Assembly: GCF_004346845.1 (NCBI RefSeq)
Contig: NZ_SMGI01000004.1
Coordinates: 1 to 64,000 of the forward strand
Source: Winogradskyella wandonensis
Lineage (GTDB): Bacteria > Bacteroidota > Bacteroidia > Flavobacteriales > Flavobacteriaceae
Length of the DNA stretch: 64,000 nt
Reading direction: 5' to 3'
Shown here piece by piece: positions 42,073 through 52,643 of the stretch. The notes beneath the pieces were generated by a model. It saw only the letters and a program-made list of their open reading frames with translations. It made no database searches and was not told where the DNA came from. Every line of letters begins with the position of its first letter. The stretch's first letter is position 1. Both the position numbers and the translations under genes were made by a program.

Positions 42073-43854
42073 TTAGGATGTAAAATTAATTAATTCCTTT
42101 CGGTATGCCGTTAGTAATTTAGATTTTGAAACAAAGCCAAAATACTTTTCGTCCTTAATTACAGGAAGATTCCACGCACCGGATTCCTGAAATTTTTTCA
42201 TTACATCTTGCATCGAATCTTTTTCATAGATAATAAATTCAGGCGGGCGATGCATAAAAGTTTCCACAGTTGTAGAGTCGTAAAGCGATTGGTCAAACAT
42301 GACTGTTCTAATATCGTCTAGTAGAATTATACCCATAAAATTATTCTCATTATCCGTTACTGGAAATAAATTGCGACTAGATTTAGCCACACCATTTTTA
42401 AGCATATCGCCAAGCGTCATTTCAGGATTTAGAACTATAAAGTTCTTTTCTATAACAGCATCTAAGTTCATTAACGTCAATACACTTTTGTCCTTGTCTT
42501 GGGTCAATAACGCGCCTTTCTCTAATAATTCTTTTGTGTAGATGGTATGGTCTAAAGCATTTTTGTTAATAATAAAAGACATAGAAGCCGTAATCATCAA
42601 AGGCACAAAGAGCTGATAACCACCAGTAATTTCAGCAATTAAAAAGATTGCTGTCAACGGCGCATGTAATACACCAGCTATCAGTCCTGCCATACCAATA
42701 AGAGTAAAGTTTGCTTCGGAAACCGAAAAGCCTAAGCCGCAATTATTAATTATTTTGGCGACTAAGTTTCCTAAAGAGCTTCCCATGACTAAGGTTGGGA
42801 TAATAATTCCGCCAGTTCCGCCAGCGGCAAAAGTTGTGGTCATGGCAATAGCTTTAAAAACGGTAATGCCAAAAAGCAGTCCAATCACAACCCATATATT
42901 GTCTAAATAATTGTCAAAAAGAGAAGCGCCAATCGCTTGCTTATCGTTACCTAACATTAAATCGTTTATAAAACCAAAACCTTCACCGTAAAGCGGTGGA
43001 ATAAAATAAAGCATCACACCAATAGCTAAACCACCAACAATAAGTTTTTGTCTGGCAGACTTAAAACGATTAAAGATGGAAGTCACTCCAAAATAAATTT
43101 TTGTAAAATAAATAGAGGCAATGCCTGTTCCTATTCCTAAAAGGATATAAAAAAGGGTGTCTTTAATTTGAAATTTTTCTGAAACTGTAAAGTCAAAAAG
43201 TACACTATCGCCCAAGAAAAAGTAGGAGGTAATTACTGATGATACTGAAGCAATTAAAAGCGGTAAAAGTGATGCGAATGTTAGGTCTAGACTAAAGACT
43301 TCTATAGCAAAAATTATGGCGGCAATAGGAGATTTAAAGATGGAGGCTATTGCACCAGCCGAAGCACAGCCAATTAGTAAACTTCTTGTTTTCCTGTCTA
43401 TATGGAGCAACTGACCTAAACTAGAACTAATTGCCGATGCTGAAGCTATTGCAGGACCAAGTAACCCAACCGAACCTCCAAAACCTACCGTTAAAGGTGC
43501 TGTAATTAGTGGTAAATAAATTTTACGCCTACTAATTAATCCGTTTCGTTTAGACAACGAAAAAAGTATGGATGGTATGGCATGTTCACTTGGTTTTTTG
43601 GACACATATTTTACAAACAAATAGACTAAAAACAATCCAATTACGGGCAGTATAAAATAGATACTATTTTCTGATAGGATTATGCCTTTTTCAAAAACCG
43701 CCTCGATAGCAAAGGTGATGTTTTTTATAGTCACCGCGACTAAACCAGAAAGTAATCCAATGACTAAGGCTAGTAAAAACACGAAGTTTTTTTCGGAGAT
43801 GTGTTTGTACCTCCAAATAAGTAGGCGTCTAAAAAAAGTGGACTTCGTTGGCAT
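42073..43854 (-). CDS. CLC-family chloride channel/transporter with C-terminal CBS pair
   Basis: A 593-residue membrane protein. The CLC core (about 20-440) has the anion-pathway motifs GGSVGLLGPAI (127-136), AGGTGGIIIPTLVMG (about 345) and a Phe/Ile-rich central region. The CBS pair occupies about 450-590. At the place of the gating glutamate (GREGP in E. coli ClcA; GLEAP in related Bacteroidota proteins) this protein has Leu-132 (GLLGP). Loss of that Glu turns exchangers into passive conductors in studied CLCs. Ion choice not predictable from here. Confidence 0.9.
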   Translation of the reverse strand: MPTKSTFFRRLLIWRYKHISEKNFVFLLALVIGLLSGLVAVTIKNITFAIEAVFEKGIILSENSIYFILPVIGLFLVYLFVKYVSKKPSEHAIPSILFSLSKRNGLISRRKIYLPLITAPLTVGFGGSVGLLGPAIASASAISSSLGQLLHIDRKTRSLLIGCASAGAIASIFKSPIAAIIFAIEVFSLDLTFASLLPLLIASVSSVITSYFFLGDSVLFDFTVSEKFQIKDTLFYILLGIGTGIASIYFTKIYFGVTSIFNRFKSARQKLIVGGLAIGVMLYFIPPLYGEGFGFINDLMLGNDKQAIGASLFDNYLDNIWVVIGLLFGITVFKAIAMTTTFAAGGTGGIIIPTLVMGSSLGNLVAKIINNCGLGFSVSEANFTLIGMAGLIAGVLHAPLTAIFLIAEITGGYQLFVPLMITASMSFIINKNALDHTIYTKELLEKGALLTQDKDKSVLTLMNLDAVIEKNFIVLNPEMTLGDMLKNGVAKSSRNLFPVTDNENNFMGIILLDDIRTVMFDQSLYDSTTVETFMHRPPEFIIYEKDSMQDVMKKFQESGAWNLPVIKDEKYFGFVSKSKLLTAYRKELINFTS

Positions 43855-43870
43855 AGTTTAAATCTAACAA

Positions 43871-43895
43871 AAAATCCTGCAATGAACAGGATTTT
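43871..43895 (-). terminator. Terminator downstream of aspS
   Basis: AAAATCCTG and CAGGATTTT form a 9-bp stem with a 7-nt loop and a T-tract on the minus strand. It lies between the aspS stop and the CLC gene. Confidence 0.7.
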
Positions 43896-43910
43896 AAATA
43901 TTCTATTTTA

Positions 43911-43952
43911 TGAGATTCTGAAACTCCCGAAGCTTCGGAACAGCATGACAAA
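43911..43952 (-). repeat. 42-bp dispersed palindromic intergenic repeat, copy B
   Basis: Inverted copy of the repeat at 41423-41464 (3 mismatches in 42). Contains the palindrome TTCCGAAGCTTCGGGA. It lies just after the aspS stop. Confidence 0.7.
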
Positions 43953-43961
43953 AGAGTAAAT

Positions 43962-45716
43962 TTATGATTTCAGGTTAAGTTTTAAACTTAATTCTGTGAG
44001 TTGCTCATCGTCAATCGGCGCAGGTGCATCAATCATAACGTCTCGCCCTGAATTATTTTTTGGGAACGCAATAAAATCTCTAATGGTTTCCTGTCCGCCC
44101 AAAATGGCAACCAATCTATCTAGTCCAAAAGCAATACCACCATGCGGTGGCGCACCATATTCAAAAGCATCCATTAAAAAGCCAAATTGCGCTCGCGCTT
44201 CTTCTTCGGAGAATCCGAGGTGCTTGAGCATAATAGCTTGTGTGGCTTTATCATGAATTCTGATAGAACCACCACCGATTTCGTTTCCGTTTAAAACCAA
44301 ATCATAAGCATTGGCTTTTACTTCGCCTGGCTTTGCGTCTAATAATTCAAGTTGACCTGGCTTTGGTGAAGTAAATGGATGGTGCATGGCATGGTAACGC
44401 TCTGTATCTTCGTCCCATTCTAAAAGTGGGAAATCCATAACCCAAAGTGGTGCAAATTCGTCTGGTTTACGTAAGCCTAAACGCTCAGCTAATTCCATTC
44501 GTAATGCGCTTAATTGTGCACGGACTTTATTGGTTTCTCCAGAAAGCACACATATTAAATCACCAGCTTTTGCGCCAGTCACTTCTGCCCATTTTGCTAA
44601 GTCGTCTTGGTTGTAAAATTTATCCACTGAAGATTTGTAAGTACCATCGTCATTGCAACGGCAATATACCATACCGAGTGCGCCAACTTGTGGACGTTTT
44701 ACCCAATCAATCAGTTTATCTATTTCCTTTCTTGTGTATGTATTTCCACCAGGAACAGCAATACCAACTACTAATTCTGCTGAATTAAATACGTTAAAAT
44801 CTTTATGTTGGGCTACAGCGTTTAACTCACCAAACTCCATCCCAAAACGAATGTCTGGTTTGTCATTTCCGTATAAACGCATCGCATCATCATAAAGCAT
44901 TCTTGGAAATTTATCGACTTCGACTCCGTTAATTTCTTTCAGCAGGTGACGTGTTAAACCTTCAAACGTATTTAAAATATCTTCTTGCTCAACAAATGCC
45001 ATTTCACAATCTATCTGTGTAAATTCTGGCTGTCTGTCTGCACGTAAATCTTCGTCTCTAAAACATTTTACAATCTGAAAATATTTATCCATGCCACCAA
45101 CCATCAACAATTGTTTGAAGGTTTGAGGCGATTGTGGAAGTGCATAAAACTGACCTTCATTCATACGAGAAGGCACTACGAAATCTCTTGCTCCTTCTGG
45201 TGTCGATTTTATGAGGTATGGCGTTTCTACTTCAATAAAACCTTCATTAGATAAATAGTTCCGTACAGCTTGCGCTACTTTGTGTCTAAAGATTAAACTC
45301 TCTTTTACTGGATTACGACGAATATCGAGGTAACGGTATTTCATACGTAAATCGTCACCACCATCGGTTTTATCCTCAATTGTAAAAGGAGGTGTTTTAG
45401 AGCCATTCAGAATCACTAATTCAGAAACTAAAACCTCGATTTCACCTGTTGGAATATTCGGATTTTTAGACGCACGTTCTTGTACTTTTCCTTTAACTTG
45501 AATAACAAACTCACGACCTAATTTTTGAGACTTTTCTAAAATGTCTTTCGCTGTTTGCTCTTCGTCAAAGTACAACTGCGTAATGCCATAACGGTCACGC
45601 AAATCCACGTAAACCATAAATCCTTTATCTCTAACACCTTGAACCCAACCGCTGAGGGTGACTTCTGTATTTGTATGCGTGGCTCTTAACTCGCCACAAG
45701 TATGACTTCTGTACAT
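43962..45716 (-). CDS. aspS: Aspartyl-tRNA synthetase
   Basis: A 584-residue class II synthetase that charges tRNA-Asp. Anticodon-binding OB domain about 1-105 ([24 protein letters not shown] in parts). Class II motif 2 is [20 protein letters not shown] (about 216-235) and motif 3 is [15 protein letters not shown] (about 530-545). The GAD insert domain lies between about 290 and 415. Length is that of the bacterial type. Confidence 0.97.
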   Translation of the reverse strand: MYRSHTCGELRATHTNTEVTLSGWVQGVRDKGFMVYVDLRDRYGITQLYFDEEQTAKDILEKSQKLGREFVIQVKGKVQERASKNPNIPTGEIEVLVSELVILNGSKTPPFTIEDKTDGGDDLRMKYRYLDIRRNPVKESLIFRHKVAQAVRNYLSNEGFIEVETPYLIKSTPEGARDFVVPSRMNEGQFYALPQSPQTFKQLLMVGGMDKYFQIVKCFRDEDLRADRQPEFTQIDCEMAFVEQEDILNTFEGLTRHLLKEINGVEVDKFPRMLYDDAMRLYGNDKPDIRFGMEFGELNAVAQHKDFNVFNSAELVVGIAVPGGNTYTRKEIDKLIDWVKRPQVGALGMVYCRCNDDGTYKSSVDKFYNQDDLAKWAEVTGAKAGDLICVLSGETNKVRAQLSALRMELAERLGLRKPDEFAPLWVMDFPLLEWDEDTERYHAMHHPFTSPKPGQLELLDAKPGEVKANAYDLVLNGNEIGGGSIRIHDKATQAIMLKHLGFSEEEARAQFGFLMDAFEYGAPPHGGIAFGLDRLVAILGGQETIRDFIAFPKNNSGRDVMIDAPAPIDDEQLTELSLKLNLKS

Positions 45717-45795
45717 ATTTTAAATATTTTCATCTTCGCCAAAGCTATGATGAATGAAGGTGCAAATTTAAGCCATTTCTAAGATTATCAAATAA

Positions 45796-45822
45796 AAAAG
45801 CCTCAACATTATTGAGGCTTTT
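45796..45822 (-). terminator. Terminator of the RND efflux operon
   Basis: AAAAGCCTCAA and TTGAGGCTTTT form a perfect 11-bp stem with a 5-nt loop, 24 nt after the pump gene stop. Confidence 0.85.
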
Positions 45823-45845
45823 GAAAGACTATTTAAATCTGTAAT

Positions 45846-48800
45846 CTACGCAGCTACCGTTTCACCTTCGCGCTCTAAAACATCTTGAGTTGTGCTCGGT
45901 TTAGTATTTAATCGCATTTTCAGTCGTGTTGCTAAATAAAATAATACCGGTACAACAATCAACGTTAAAAATGTAGCTATAAATAACCCATAAATAACTG
46001 TCCAAGCTAATGGACCCCAGAAAATTACGTTATCTCCACCAAAATATATATTTGGGTCAAAATCGCTAAATAAGCTAAAGAAGTTAATATTTAGACCTAT
46101 TGCTAGTGGGATTAATCCCAAAATCGTAGTAATAGCGGTTAATAATACAGGTCTTAAACGTGCTTTACCAGCTTTAATGATTTGTTTCAATAGTTCTTCT
46201 TTTGGCAAATATTCAGTAATATCTAAATCGAGTTCGTTCTTTTTTCTATCAATAAGTAATTGTGCGTAGTCAAGCAGAACAACACCGTTATTTACCACAA
46301 TTCCCGCTAAGGATATAATACCCATCATGGTCATTAGGATTACGAAAGATGCGCCTGTAATCACAATACCGCCAAATACGCCAATTAGACTCAAGAAAAT
46401 AGCAATCATGATAATCGCTGGTTTTGAAACTGAATTAAATTGGAATATGAGAATAAGGAAAATTAAAAATAAACCTGAGAAAAAAGCACCCATTAAAAAG
46501 GCCTGTTCTTTGTTTTGTTCTTCAATTTGCCCTGTGTAATCAATTTTTATATTATCTGGTAAATCATCGAAACTTTTCATTTCATCTTGAATACGTGTCA
46601 CCACAGCTTGTGCATCTACATAGCCAGGCGCTAAGGCCGAATATACCGTAACCACACGTTTGGTATCTCTGTGTTTTATGGCGCTAAATCCTGAATTGTT
46701 CTTTTGATTTGCAACTGCAGAAACCGGTATTTCACGAACTTGACCAGAAGCCATGTCTCTAAATATAATTTTCTGATTAAATAGTGCACTTGTATTGTAT
46801 CTTAAATCTTCATTGAAGCGTACGTAAATGTCATAATCGTCACCATCTTCTTTGTAAATACCTGCTTTTGCTCCAAATAAAGAGTTTCGTAATTGTTGCC
46901 CAACTTGTCCTGTGCTAACGCCTAATTCACCTGCCTTTTCACGGTCAACAAGTACTTGCATTGCAGGCTTATCTTTGTTAACGTCTATTTTAAGCTCGTC
47001 GATTGCCGCAATATTTTTTGAATTTATAAAACGACGCATGCGTTCTGCAATAGAAATTAATTCGTCGTAATCATCGCCTTCGATTTCGATGTTTATCGGT
47101 GGTCCTACTGGTGGTCCATTTGCATCTTTTTCTACAGAGATTAAAACGCCTGGGTACACATCGGTTAATGCTTCTTGTACTTTTTGACGAAGCACTTCAC
47201 TATCCTTGCCATTACGGTATTTGTACTCGCGCATGGATGCCGTGATTTTTCCTTTGTGCGGCATTTCTGCGGCAGAACCACCATCGGTTTGCGGATTTCC
47301 TGCACCTTCACCTACTTGTGCTACCGAGCTTTCTACCAAGAAATTTTCACCATCTTTTATATATTCATCGGCATATAAAATGCTATAAACTTTGGCTTCA
47401 ACTTCTTTAGTGATTTTATTGGTTTTTTCGATATCTGTACCTTCAGGGTATTCGATATAAACTATAATTTGGTTTGGCTTGTTATCTGGAAAAAATTCAA
47501 TTTTTGTACGTTGAGTAGCTACTGAAGCACCAAATCCTCCGAAAGCTATGAATAGCAAGATTAGACTTCCAAAAGCGATGAGTTGAGGTTTCCATCCTTT
47601 TAACGAAGTAGAAAGGGTTTTTTCGTAGAAATTCTCTAATCGTACTAATGCCTTAGTCTGAAACCAATTGGCTGCATCGCGTAATACTAAACGATAAAAC
47701 CAGAGTAATATGGCTGTGAAAATCATTACTGAACCTAAACCTCTGTATGCGCCTCCAAAAATAAGTATAAGCGCACCAAAACCTACTAGAATTCCAGAGA
47801 TACGAATAATTTGCTTCAAGGGCATCTCTTTGTCTTCCGTAGTCATAAACTGAGATACGAGCACTGAGTTGAAGAAAATTGCTACGACTAAAGACGACCC
47901 TAGAACAACGGATAAGGTTATAGGAAAATAAATCATAAACTGTCCCATTAGTCCTGGCCATAAACCCAGAGGAATAAAGGCGGCGATTGTTGTCGCAGTA
48001 GAAATAATGATTGGGAATGCAATTTCGCTAATCCCTTTTTTTGCGGCTTCAACACGTGTTAAGCCTTCTTCATCCATTAAGCGATAGACATTTTCTACAA
48101 CCACAATACCATTATCTACAAGCATCCCGAGACCCATGATTAATCCAAATAAAATCATGGTATTCATCGTGTAGCCCAATGCACTTAAAATCATAAGAGA
48201 CATAAACATAGACATTGGGATGGCGAAGCCTACAAACAAGGCATTTTTAAATCCTAAAAAGAACATTAATACGGTAACTACGAGAAAAATACCAAAGATG
48301 ATATTATTTACTAAATCATCTACTTGTCCTATAGTTTTAGAAGATTGGTCATTGGTTGTTGTAACCCTTAAATCTGGAGGAAAAACATCTGATTTTGCTT
48401 TTTTAACTATTTCTGAAATTTTCTCTGCGGCTGCGACCATGTTTTTTCCAGAACGTTTTTTAACGTCTAACATTACCACTTCTTCGCCTTTACCAGTTTC
48501 AGGATTATACTCACGAGCGTAAGTCGTTTTATCCTTTGGTTTAAAACTTATCGTTGCAATATCTTTTAAGTAAATAGGATTATTATTTTCGGACTTTACA
48601 ACAAAGTTTTTTAAGTCTGATGGCTCATCGATTTCGCCTATTATACGAATTGTTCTTCGCTGTCCGCTTGTGATAAAATTACCTGCTGACATCGTCATAT
48701 TGCCATTGGCAATGGCGCCTGTAACATCGTTGAAGTTTACTTTAGAAGCCATCATTTTGTAAATGTCTACAGCAACTTCAACCTCTTTGGTTTGCGCGCC

Positions 48801-49385
48801 TCGGATGTCTACTTTTTTTATTTCTGCTAAATCTTCAATTTCATCTTCAAGGTATTCCCCAAATTCTTTAAGCCGTTCTACAGGATAATTCCCTGAAATA
48901 TTAATATTTAGAATTGGGATTTCCTCAGACATACTTAATTCAAAAACATTAGGCTCTACTTTGGCGCCATTAAAGGTAGGCCAGTCTTCACTAGAAGTTT
49001 CTGTATCTATTTCGTCTTTTACTTTTTGTTTGGCGGATTCTACATCGACATCATCATCAAACTCAACAACAATCATAGAGTAATCTTCTTGTGATGTCGA
49101 TGTTATTTCAACGACATTACTTACGTTTTTTAGTTTGTCTTCTAGTGGGTCTGTAATGAGTTTCTCGATATCCTCGGCAGTATTTCCAGGGAAAAGCGAG
49201 CTCACATAAATTTTAGTTTCTTGAATTTCTGGGAAATTCTCTCGCGGCATATCAAAATAAGCTTTTCCACCTAAGAAGAGAATAAGAATAATAGCCACAT
49301 ACATGGTGGTTTTATTGTTAATAGCCCAAGTAGACAATCCAAATTCTTTATCTACTATTTTTTTTATTTTCTTTTTGTTGGTCAT
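45846..49385 (-). CDS. RND-family efflux transporter permease
   Basis: An 1179-residue inner-membrane proton-driven pump (AcrB/CusA superfamily). Twelve membrane helices in the standard 1 + 5 + 1 + 5 order with two large periplasmic loops (about 55-340 and 650-950). The N-terminal loop shows FPEIQETKIYVSSLFPGNTAEDIEKLITDPLE. Helix 4-type segment LGMLVDNGIVVVENVYR contains the proton-relay acidic residue, with the second-half counterpart GIVVNNGVVLLDYAQ. It is about 130 residues longer than AcrB, as is usual for this Bacteroidota group. Last gene of the TetR-TolC-adaptor-pump operon. Confidence 0.95.
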   Translation of the reverse strand: MTNKKKIKKIVDKEFGLSTWAINNKTTMYVAIILILFLGGKAYFDMPRENFPEIQETKIYVSSLFPGNTAEDIEKLITDPLEDKLKNVSNVVEITSTSQEDYSMIVVEFDDDVDVESAKQKVKDEIDTETSSEDWPTFNGAKVEPNVFELSMSEEIPILNINISGNYPVERLKEFGEYLEDEIEDLAEIKKVDIRGAQTKEVEVAVDIYKMMASKVNFNDVTGAIANGNMTMSAGNFITSGQRRTIRIIGEIDEPSDLKNFVVKSENNNPIYLKDIATISFKPKDKTTYAREYNPETGKGEEVVMLDVKKRSGKNMVAAAEKISEIVKKAKSDVFPPDLRVTTTNDQSSKTIGQVDDLVNNIIFGIFLVVTVLMFFLGFKNALFVGFAIPMSMFMSLMILSALGYTMNTMILFGLIMGLGMLVDNGIVVVENVYRLMDEEGLTRVEAAKKGISEIAFPIIISTATTIAAFIPLGLWPGLMGQFMIYFPITLSVVLGSSLVVAIFFNSVLVSQFMTTEDKEMPLKQIIRISGILVGFGALILIFGGAYRGLGSVMIFTAILLWFYRLVLRDAANWFQTKALVRLENFYEKTLSTSLKGWKPQLIAFGSLILLFIAFGGFGASVATQRTKIEFFPDNKPNQIIVYIEYPEGTDIEKTNKITKEVEAKVYSILYADEYIKDGENFLVESSVAQVGEGAGNPQTDGGSAAEMPHKGKITASMREYKYRNGKDSEVLRQKVQEALTDVYPGVLISVEKDANGPPVGPPINIEIEGDDYDELISIAERMRRFINSKNIAAIDELKIDVNKDKPAMQVLVDREKAGELGVSTGQVGQQLRNSLFGAKAGIYKEDGDDYDIYVRFNEDLRYNTSALFNQKIIFRDMASGQVREIPVSAVANQKNNSGFSAIKHRDTKRVVTVYSALAPGYVDAQAVVTRIQDEMKSFDDLPDNIKIDYTGQIEEQNKEQAFLMGAFFSGLFLIFLILIFQFNSVSKPAIIMIAIFLSLIGVFGGIVITGASFVILMTMMGIISLAGIVVNNGVVLLDYAQLLIDRKKNELDLDITEYLPKEELLKQIIKAGKARLRPVLLTAITTILGLIPLAIGLNINFFSLFSDFDPNIYFGGDNVIFWGPLAWTVIYGLFIATFLTLIVVPVLFYLATRLKMRLNTKPSTTQDVLEREGETVAA

Positions 49386-49424
49386 GAGACTGTTTTTTTA
49401 GTATTAAGGACGAGATACGCTTTA

Positions 49425-50594
49425 TTATACTTTAGGTTCTACCTCTCTTACTGCTTGTCCATTTTTTACACTACGAGCACCTTCATCAATAATTTTATCT
49501 CCAGCACTTAAACCATTTAAAACTTCAATAACGTCACCCTGCGTTTTTCCTGTTTCGATAATTACCTGTTTAGCGGAAGATATATCATCCCTTTTTTCTA
49601 AAACATAGATGTATTGCTCACCATTTGCATTCTCTGAAATAATTCCTTGTGGAATTAAAATGGCGTCTTCACTTGTGTAATCATTTATTTTTAGACGTGC
49701 AGTAAGATTCGGTTTGATGTTTTTGTCTTTGTTTGGTACAGCAATTTCTACCTTAAACGTTCTGTTTGCAGGGTTAATAAAGTTACCTGTTTGTCTCACT
49801 TCTGTATCTAGGGTTTTCCCTAAAATTGGAAACGTAACTTCGACCTTTTTTCCTTCTGTAATTGTCGTGATGTAAGATTCGGGTATGTCTGTAGTAATAT
49901 ACATATCAGAAAGATTTACAAGTCGCATTAAAGGCGTTTGTCCAGGAGCAACAACACTACCTTGTTCTGTGATTACATCATCGATAACGCCAGAAAACGG
50001 TGCTCTTACAGCAGTTTTTGCTAATTGTTGATTAATCTGGTTTACAGATTCTTCTAAGGCTTCATAACTCGACTTAGCACTTAGATATTGAATTTCACTA
50101 CCAATTTTTTGTTCCCAAAGACGTTTTTGTCTTTCGAAAGTTGTTTTAGCTAAATCTGACTGAATTTGTAATTGTGCTTTTTGCTGTGCTAAACCACCAT
50201 CATCAATTCTGGCAAGAATCTGACCTTTAGAAACATTGTCACCTTCTTTTACAAAAACTTGTTTAAGAATGCCACCCATTTCTGGAGTCAACACCAAATT
50301 TTGTTTAGTCTCTACACTTCCTTGTAATTCGAGATAGTGATTAAATTTTTCAGTTTTAGCAGTAATTGTTGTAACTAACGGTACGTTGCGTTCTGGATTA
50401 AGTACTTTTAAACTGTCATCCAGTTGTTTTATTTTTTTTGCTAATTCCTGTTGTTGTGCAATTAAATTGTCTTTTCTGGTTTGTATAGTTTTAACGTCTC
50501 CTGTTGCTAAAATATCTTCTATGCTTTGTTTTTTATCACCACCACAAGATGCAAATAACAGTGACAAAATGATTAGTTTAATTATGTTTTTCAT
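49425..50594 (-). CDS. RND efflux periplasmic adaptor (membrane fusion protein)
   Basis: A 389-residue lipoprotein adaptor. Lipobox LFASCGG (Cys-17); N-terminal coiled coil about 30-65; lipoyl/biotinyl half motifs GGILKQVFVKEGDNVSKGQIL (about 105-126) and TAVRAPFSGVIDDVITEQGS (about 192-212) flank a helical hairpin; beta-barrel about 220-300; membrane-proximal domain to the end. It bridges the pump and the TolC channel. The extra N-terminal coiled coil before the first half-motif is notable but common in this group. Confidence 0.93.
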   Translation of the reverse strand: MKNIIKLIILSLLFASCGGDKKQSIEDILATGDVKTIQTRKDNLIAQQQELAKKIKQLDDSLKVLNPERNVPLVTTITAKTEKFNHYLELQGSVETKQNLVLTPEMGGILKQVFVKEGDNVSKGQILARIDDGGLAQQKAQLQIQSDLAKTTFERQKRLWEQKIGSEIQYLSAKSSYEALEESVNQINQQLAKTAVRAPFSGVIDDVITEQGSVVAPGQTPLMRLVNLSDMYITTDIPESYITTITEGKKVEVTFPILGKTLDTEVRQTGNFINPANRTFKVEIAVPNKDKNIKPNLTARLKINDYTSEDAILIPQGIISENANGEQYIYVLEKRDDISSAKQVIIETGKTQGDVIEVLNGLSAGDKIIDEGARSVKNGQAVREVEPKV

Positions 50595-50605
50595 TTTAAA
50601 GGAAT

Positions 50606-51949
50606 TTAAAATTTAGAGGTTTGATTAGTAATAGTTTCTAGCTCTGCTTTAGAATTAATAACGTCCAGCATAGTTTGTAAAAACTCTTGTTGCGCTGAGT
50701 ATAATTGTGTTTGTGCTTGTCTTAGCTCAAAACTAGAGCCAACACCTTCAAAGAATTTGGTCTGATTTTTTTGTTCTATCCGTTCTGCTAAAGCCAGATT
50801 TTGTTTTTTGTTAGCATAATCTTCTACGGCAAACCTATAATTACTTTTGGCTGTTTCTATCTGAAGATTTAATCGCTGTTCCGTTTCTGTAAGTAAATCT
50901 GTAGATTTTTCTAGATTAATTTTTGCGCGCTGAGTTGCTGCACTACGTTTACCAGAACTAAAGATGGGAAGATTAAGATTAACACCAACAGCAGAGAATC
51001 CAAACCAACGGTTATTGCTGTCTAGGAAAACAAAATCGTCTGAAAAGCTATTGTATCCTCCATTTAAAAATGCGCTAAGTGTTGGTAATGCTTTGCTTTT
51101 TTCTAGCTTAAGAAGTAATTCTTTAGAGCGCTTATCGTTAGCTGCAATTTTATAGTCAATAGTAGCTTCAACATTACTATCGTTTTCTAATGCTTCTAAA
51201 GAGATGTTTTGCACAGTGAGCGTTTCAAGAGTATCGGTTAGTTGAATTGTTGAATTAAACTCAATACCCAGAGTAATGTTTAGCATTTGGTATGCTATAT
51301 CTTTTAATCGTTCAGTATTTTTTAAATTACTCTCTACGTTAGAAAGTGTAATTTGTAGTTGCTCTACACTTTCTTCTTCACCGAGACCGTTTTCGTAAAT
51401 TTTAGTGGTTTCGTATAAATTCTTTTTAAGTACTTCGATATTTCGTTTTAATATAGCAATACTTTCTTCTGCCAGTAACACATTACCATAAGCGTTAATT
51501 ACAGCTTTTCGGACTTCTAAATCTGTTTTTACTTTGGCGTTTTCAGAAATTTCTAAGAATACTTTGGCAGATTGTAAGCCTACCAAGTAAGAGCCATCAA
51601 ATAACAACTGATTTAAAGTTGCGGTAGCCACGGCATTTTGTTTAGTTCCAAAAATAACCTCAGCAAATTCTCCAGGATTCCCACCAAAAAATTCTGCTGG
51701 CACCACCGAAACCTGTTGTTTTAAGAAGTTTTGGTAGTTTATAGAAGCGTCTAATTGCGGGAGCCCAGTTGCTGTAGTTTCCCATTTTTGTTTCTTCGCC
51801 GCAGTAATATCACGCTCTGCATTTTTTGCAGTTCTATTATTTTCTAAGGCATAATCAATGGCTTCTTGTAAGCTAAAACTACTAGGAATATCCTGAGAAA
51901 AGCCAAGAAAACTTGATAAGATTAGAAAACAGATAATTATATGTTTCAT
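50606..51949 (-). CDS. TolC-family outer membrane efflux protein
   Basis: A 447-residue protein with signal peptide (1-18, ending GFSQD) and two outer-membrane-efflux repeats made of long helices: FSLQEAIDYALENNRTAKNA at the start and QAQTQLYSAQQEFLQTMLDV near the end. It is the exit duct of the RND system. Its ATG overlaps the TetR stop codon by one base (TAATG), which couples translation of the two genes. Confidence 0.92.
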   Translation of the reverse strand: MKHIIICFLILSSFLGFSQDIPSSFSLQEAIDYALENNRTAKNAERDITAAKKQKWETTATGLPQLDASINYQNFLKQQVSVVPAEFFGGNPGEFAEVIFGTKQNAVATATLNQLLFDGSYLVGLQSAKVFLEISENAKVKTDLEVRKAVINAYGNVLLAEESIAILKRNIEVLKKNLYETTKIYENGLGEEESVEQLQITLSNVESNLKNTERLKDIAYQMLNITLGIEFNSTIQLTDTLETLTVQNISLEALENDSNVEATIDYKIAANDKRSKELLLKLEKSKALPTLSAFLNGGYNSFSDDFVFLDSNNRWFGFSAVGVNLNLPIFSSGKRSAATQRAKINLEKSTDLLTETEQRLNLQIETAKSNYRFAVEDYANKKQNLALAERIEQKNQTKFFEGVGSSFELRQAQTQLYSAQQEFLQTMLDVINSKAELETITNQTSKF

Positions 51950-52560
51950 TAGTGTTTTGATTGTGTTTTGTTGATAAATTGATTTAAAATTTCGAACCCT
52001 TTTTCGGTTACAATAGCTCTGAGATGGTATTCTAGAAAGTTTTCCATAAGATATTCCATATTAAATTTACTCTTTGGGAAAATCGATTCGTCTTTTATTC
52101 CTGTCATTCCGTTAAAATAAAGTCGTGAGATAAACTCTACATCTATATTTGGTCTAAACATGCCAGAGTCAATGCCTTTTTGCAAACTTTCTGAGACGGA
52201 GTCGTGCATTTTATCGAATTGTTTGCCTTTTAGATTCTCGTAAATTTGAGGGTAATATTTTTTGAGTTGAAATTGAGGTGATGCTTGTTCGTTTTTTAAG
52301 TGCTGCATAACAAACATTTTAATATCGTACAACTCATTAATAGGATTGGATGACGCATCACAAATACAATCGATACCATCGCAGATATTTTCAAACAACG
52401 TAAAAGTTACAGCCTCAACAAGTTTGGTTTTATTATTAAAATGAACGTATATGGTCTTTTTAGAAATGCCCATTTCATTGGCAATATCGTCCATGGTAAC
52501 ACTTTTAAAACCAAGAGTTAAGAAGAGTTCTGATGCTTTATGTATAATTTTTTCTCTCAT
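51949..52560 (-). CDS. TetR/AcrR-family transcriptional regulator
   Basis: A 203-residue repressor. The N-terminal HTH domain (about 1-48) reads KIIHKASELFLTLGFKSVTM and DDIANEMGISKKTIYVHF, a textbook TetR start. The C-terminal part is the ligand and dimer domain; a CDGIDCICDASS cluster gives three cysteines. It is the first gene of the efflux operon, so it probably represses its own operon through the palindrome at 52584-52611, 24 nt upstream of its ATG. Confidence 0.93.
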   Translation of the reverse strand: MREKIIHKASELFLTLGFKSVTMDDIANEMGISKKTIYVHFNNKTKLVEAVTFTLFENICDGIDCICDASSNPINELYDIKMFVMQHLKNEQASPQFQLKKYYPQIYENLKGKQFDKMHDSVSESLQKGIDSGMFRPNIDVEFISRLYFNGMTGIKDESIFPKSKFNMEYLMENFLEYHLRAIVTEKGFEILNQFINKTQSKH

Positions 52561-52583
52561 AATTAGACGGCAAAAATAAGCCA

Positions 52584-52611
52584 GGAAACTTTAAGAACAA
52601 AAAAAGTTTCC
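52584..52611. promoter_or_regulatory. Probable TetR operator palindrome
   Basis: GGAAACTTT, 10 nt spacer, AAAGTTTCC: a perfect 9-bp inverted repeat of 28 bp total, in the divergent region between the TetR gene and the polyprenyl synthase gene. Size and symmetry fit a TetR dimer pair. Confidence 0.75.
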
Positions 52612-52643
52612 AAAGTTTTAATGATTTTTTAACATTCGTGATG

